Below, piece after piece: positions 61,851 to 64,000 of a DNA stretch of 64,000 nucleotides. A program made the position numbers and the translations under genes. Every line of letters starts with the position of its first letter. The first letter of the stretch is position 1. The notes beneath the pieces were generated by a model that was given only the letters and a program-made list of their open reading frames with translations, had not been told where the DNA came from and did not search any database. This DNA is from Prostheceraeus crozeri (Eukaryota; Platyhelminthes; Polycladida; Euryleptidae), in the NCBI GenBank assembly GCA_907163375.1, contig CAJQUW010007059.1, forward strand, positions 248,001 to 312,000. Reading direction: 5' to 3'.

Positions 61851-62103
61851 GAATTGCAATGTCCGATGTACCTTATACGCACGCATAAAACACCCTAAGT
61901 TATACACAGCAGCTGCTCATCAAGCTATTTTATTGATTACACAGCCCTTAATCGATTGCTATTTTCTATGGAAATGTCCCACAAGAAAAATTCAATTCAT
62001 TCCTGACGGAAATTATCCGGATCATTGCACAGGCCTGTATCGGGCCAATATTCAGAAGATTTTTTTGCCGAGTCCAACGACAATCGATCCTTCATCATAT
62101 TGA

Positions 62104-62960
62104 TCAACACGTTTTCATCGCACGCTTTTTGTAAGTATTTATTATGAATGTGATTGACCATTTTGTTTTAAACTGAACATTATTTGATTGAATAGTTTTA
62201 CGGTTTGATAGCCTCTAACTATTTGAGACGAAACTTGCATGTATAACTTATTAAACCCAATCCTGTTATTTTGCCTGGTACCTTAACACTTATATGGCTA
62301 CTGTGCTCAATAAATGATAAAGAGGCAACTTAAAGTAATTCATTTGATCAGTCTTCATCTGTTACCTTGAAATCAGTTTACCCTAATTTAGCTTACTGTA
62401 GTTTAAGTAGGCCCTACATGTATAACTTAATGAATTCATCATGATGCGCACAAGTTACATGACACTAAATAAACTTCCTAGTGATTCAAAAGCCGTTACG
62501 TCCACCATGCTTGTACTCAATTAAAAAAGGCTGCTGCAAAAACGCAACCGCATGGGATTCGAACGCTTGCTACAGGCGCACCAACGCCACTATGAGGTGA
62601 CGCAACCGATTGCGCTATTCAAGCTGATGCTGATAACAAGTATGCGACATATATCAAAGCGATCGTGCACATTGACCTTGAAGTTTTTATGTTCTCTTGT
62701 GATGTTTTCTTAGATGGAAGACTACTTGTTCAGAATGAAAGTGAATGAGTTGATAAGCTGATAATATGGTTTCTTTTTGCAGCACGATAACATATATCAG
62801 CAAAATAATTTAGAAATTGATGGCTTTTAAGTAAGTATCCCATGAAAGATGTCGGCCACATGTATATGGACTAAGCGCCTATGTGTTGAATTTTTGTTCA
62901 ATAGTCTTGTCTTACTCTTACTTGTCTATGTTGTTGTAGCGTTCGATCTTTACTTTCAGG
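62104..62960. other. 5' region of the last gene
   Basis: Includes a tRNA-like repeat at 62540-62630 and the acceptor TTTACTTTCAG before 62960. Presumably intron or 5' UTR. Nothing else seen. Confidence 0.4.
62540..62630 (-). repeat. tRNA-derived SINE or tRNA pseudogene
   Basis: On the minus strand TAGCGCAATCGG (A box) is followed 43 bp later by GTTCGAATCCC (B box). The 5' acceptor strand has no matching 3' partner, so it is not an intact tRNA gene. It is a different family from the SINEs at 6.6 and 39.8 kb. Confidence 0.65.
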
Positions 62961-64000
62961 ATGGCTTTTTCACTAGCTGAAATTTCAAAGAGACAAAGAG
63001 AAAAGCGGAAGCAATGTTCTGACTATGGAAACTTTTTGGCGTCTGAACGACTAAGGAAGAAGAAACAGCGCTCAGAAAAGAAAAATGCATTGCACTTGAA
63101 TCCAGTCATGTTAAAACTTCATCGAGAGCACGAACGCGACCGCAAACATTTGCAACGCCTCCAGAAAAAGCTATCTAATCAAAGCTTTACTTCAGCAGCA
63201 GATAGTATTACATCGGAGTCATCCGCACTTTCTTCAATTAGGAAAGGCTGTAAGGAGGACAGTTCAGTCACTGCCCCAATGTCCACGAAAGCGCCAACGA
63301 GTCATAGAGGAAGTAATACAAAAAGAGAGCATGATCTTTCAAAAACCAATCAGTTGCACCGTGATTCTTTACATAAGTCAGCCATTTCTGATGACACTCG
63401 AGAAAAAGTTGTCAATTTCTTTTTAAGAGACGACATTAGCAGGCAGGCACCAGGAAGAAAAGAGTGTGTGACTTTAAAAATCAATGGATTGAAAACTGTT
63501 TTCCAAAAACGCCATCTCTTGCTGACAGTAAGAGAAGCTTTTGCACTTTTTTCGGAGGAATTTCCATGCTCCAAGATAAAAAAATTTGTACAACTTCGAC
63601 CTGCGTATGTACTTCCGCTATCCAATCTTCCACAAAATGTCTGTCTTTGCCCATTGCATGAGAACTTTAGTCTAAAATTACAGGCACTGAATTCTGTCCA
63701 CGATATAGCAAATTCTCCACGCGACTTTCTTGATGCTGTATTATGTAGCCGCGAAAATAGGGATTGTATGTTCGGTGATTGTGCAAACTGCCCTAATTTG
63801 GAAATACTTGATAGGATAGCGACTATCACTGACACTGTTGAACTTCGCCAATGGCAAACAAAGAAAGGAAAGACATGTAAAGAAGAAGAGAAAATTCCAT
63901 GTACAGTAGTACTCTTGTTGATTCTCTGAAAGCCTCGATTATAGAATTTTCGACCCATTGTTTCATAAAAGATAGACAGTCTGAGTACTTCAAAAACACG
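62961..64000 (+). CDS. transposon-type protein, superfamily uncertain, runs off window
   Basis: The ATG at 62961 lies two bases after a consensus acceptor (TTTACTTTCAG). The first 120 residues are Lys/Arg-rich and coiled (ISKRQREKRKQ, LHREHERDRKHLQRLQKKL), then Ser-rich. From about residue 140 a conserved block follows: SDDTREKVVNFFLRDDISRQ, APGRKECVTLKING, FVQLRPAYVLPLS, NVCLCPLHENFSLKLQAL and CMFGDCANCPNLEIL. It is Cys/His-rich with VCLCPLH and CMFGDCANC as likely metal ligands. I recognise this block from multi-copy, element-like genes in hydra, aphids and other invertebrates, but not the transposon superfamily. A frameshift near 63905 ends the frame at 63929; the other frame continues VDSLKASIIEFSTHCFIKD to the window end. 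Confidence 0.65.

Noticed and set aside
61636..62103. 155-codon open frame as a gene
   Set aside because: It runs through the TGTCCCGTCC repeats, has no motif, no splice context and a composition like its surroundings.
62540..62630. Functional tRNA gene on the minus strand
   Set aside because: A and B boxes are good, but the acceptor stem does not pair, so SINE or pseudogene is likelier.
63350..63958. 202-codon minus-strand frame
   Set aside because: It is the antisense shadow of the plus-strand transposon-type gene, which has conserved motifs and a splice acceptor.

Overview
This is animal nuclear DNA, not bacterial. It is AT-rich, coding signal is sparse and split into exons with GT..AG borders, and it carries tRNA-derived SINEs, (ATT)n-tailed LINEs, Penelope-like elements and many DNA transposons. 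Recurrent TAGGCCTA and TACATGTA words, together with the mix of Penelope, Harbinger, hAT and Tc1 elements, suggest a marine invertebrate. The phylum cannot be fixed from the sequence. No base-level search was run; all family calls rest on motifs read by eye.

Two host genes are supported. On the minus strand at 9.4-9.6 kb lies the first coding exon of SLC66A2/PQLC1, a PQ-loop membrane transporter. On the plus strand three exons (32873-33295, 42154-42327, 46601-46932) join in perfect phase. They encode the C-terminal part of an unrecognised two-pass membrane protein with PPxY-type motifs. Its introns (8.9 and 4.3 kb) are filled with repeats.

Most of the rest is a layered mobile-element landscape. 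Left third: a dead Tc1 element with a nested MITE (2.8-4.6 kb), a SINE, a 550-bp Tc1 deletion derivative (10.4-11.0 kb), a relict reverse transcriptase (11.2-11.9 kb), a CGGBP1-type hAT pseudogene (12.7-13.6 kb) and a complete-ended but decayed 2.0-kb PIF/Harbinger element (13.8-15.8 kb). Middle: a head-to-head Penelope-like element pair (17.7-23.5 kb) with a large hammerhead-like palindrome inserted in one arm. It is followed by a CR1/L2-like LINE (23.9-26.0 kb).

Right half: the two-pass membrane gene, with a second Penelope-like element (36.0-38.8 kb) interrupted by an unrelated antisense reverse transcriptase, an inverted SINE pair (39.6-40.1 kb) and a 2.7-kb foldback element (42.5-45.2 kb) in its introns. 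Downstream come a 5.2-kb hAT-like element with a 6-bp target duplication (47.9-53.0 kb) containing a nested two-ORF LINE, and a hairpin repeat (54.3-54.6 kb). A hAT transposase gene (58.4-60.6 kb) has an exon split by a smaller hAT element. A transposon-type gene (62.96 kb onward) runs off the window end.

The strongest candidates for new biology are the hammerhead-like palindrome in the Penelope pair, the foldback element built from internal subrepeats, the hAT-in-hAT exon insertion with its palindromic 8-bp duplication, the 6-bp-duplication hAT element, and the last gene, whose transposon superfamily is not clear to me.
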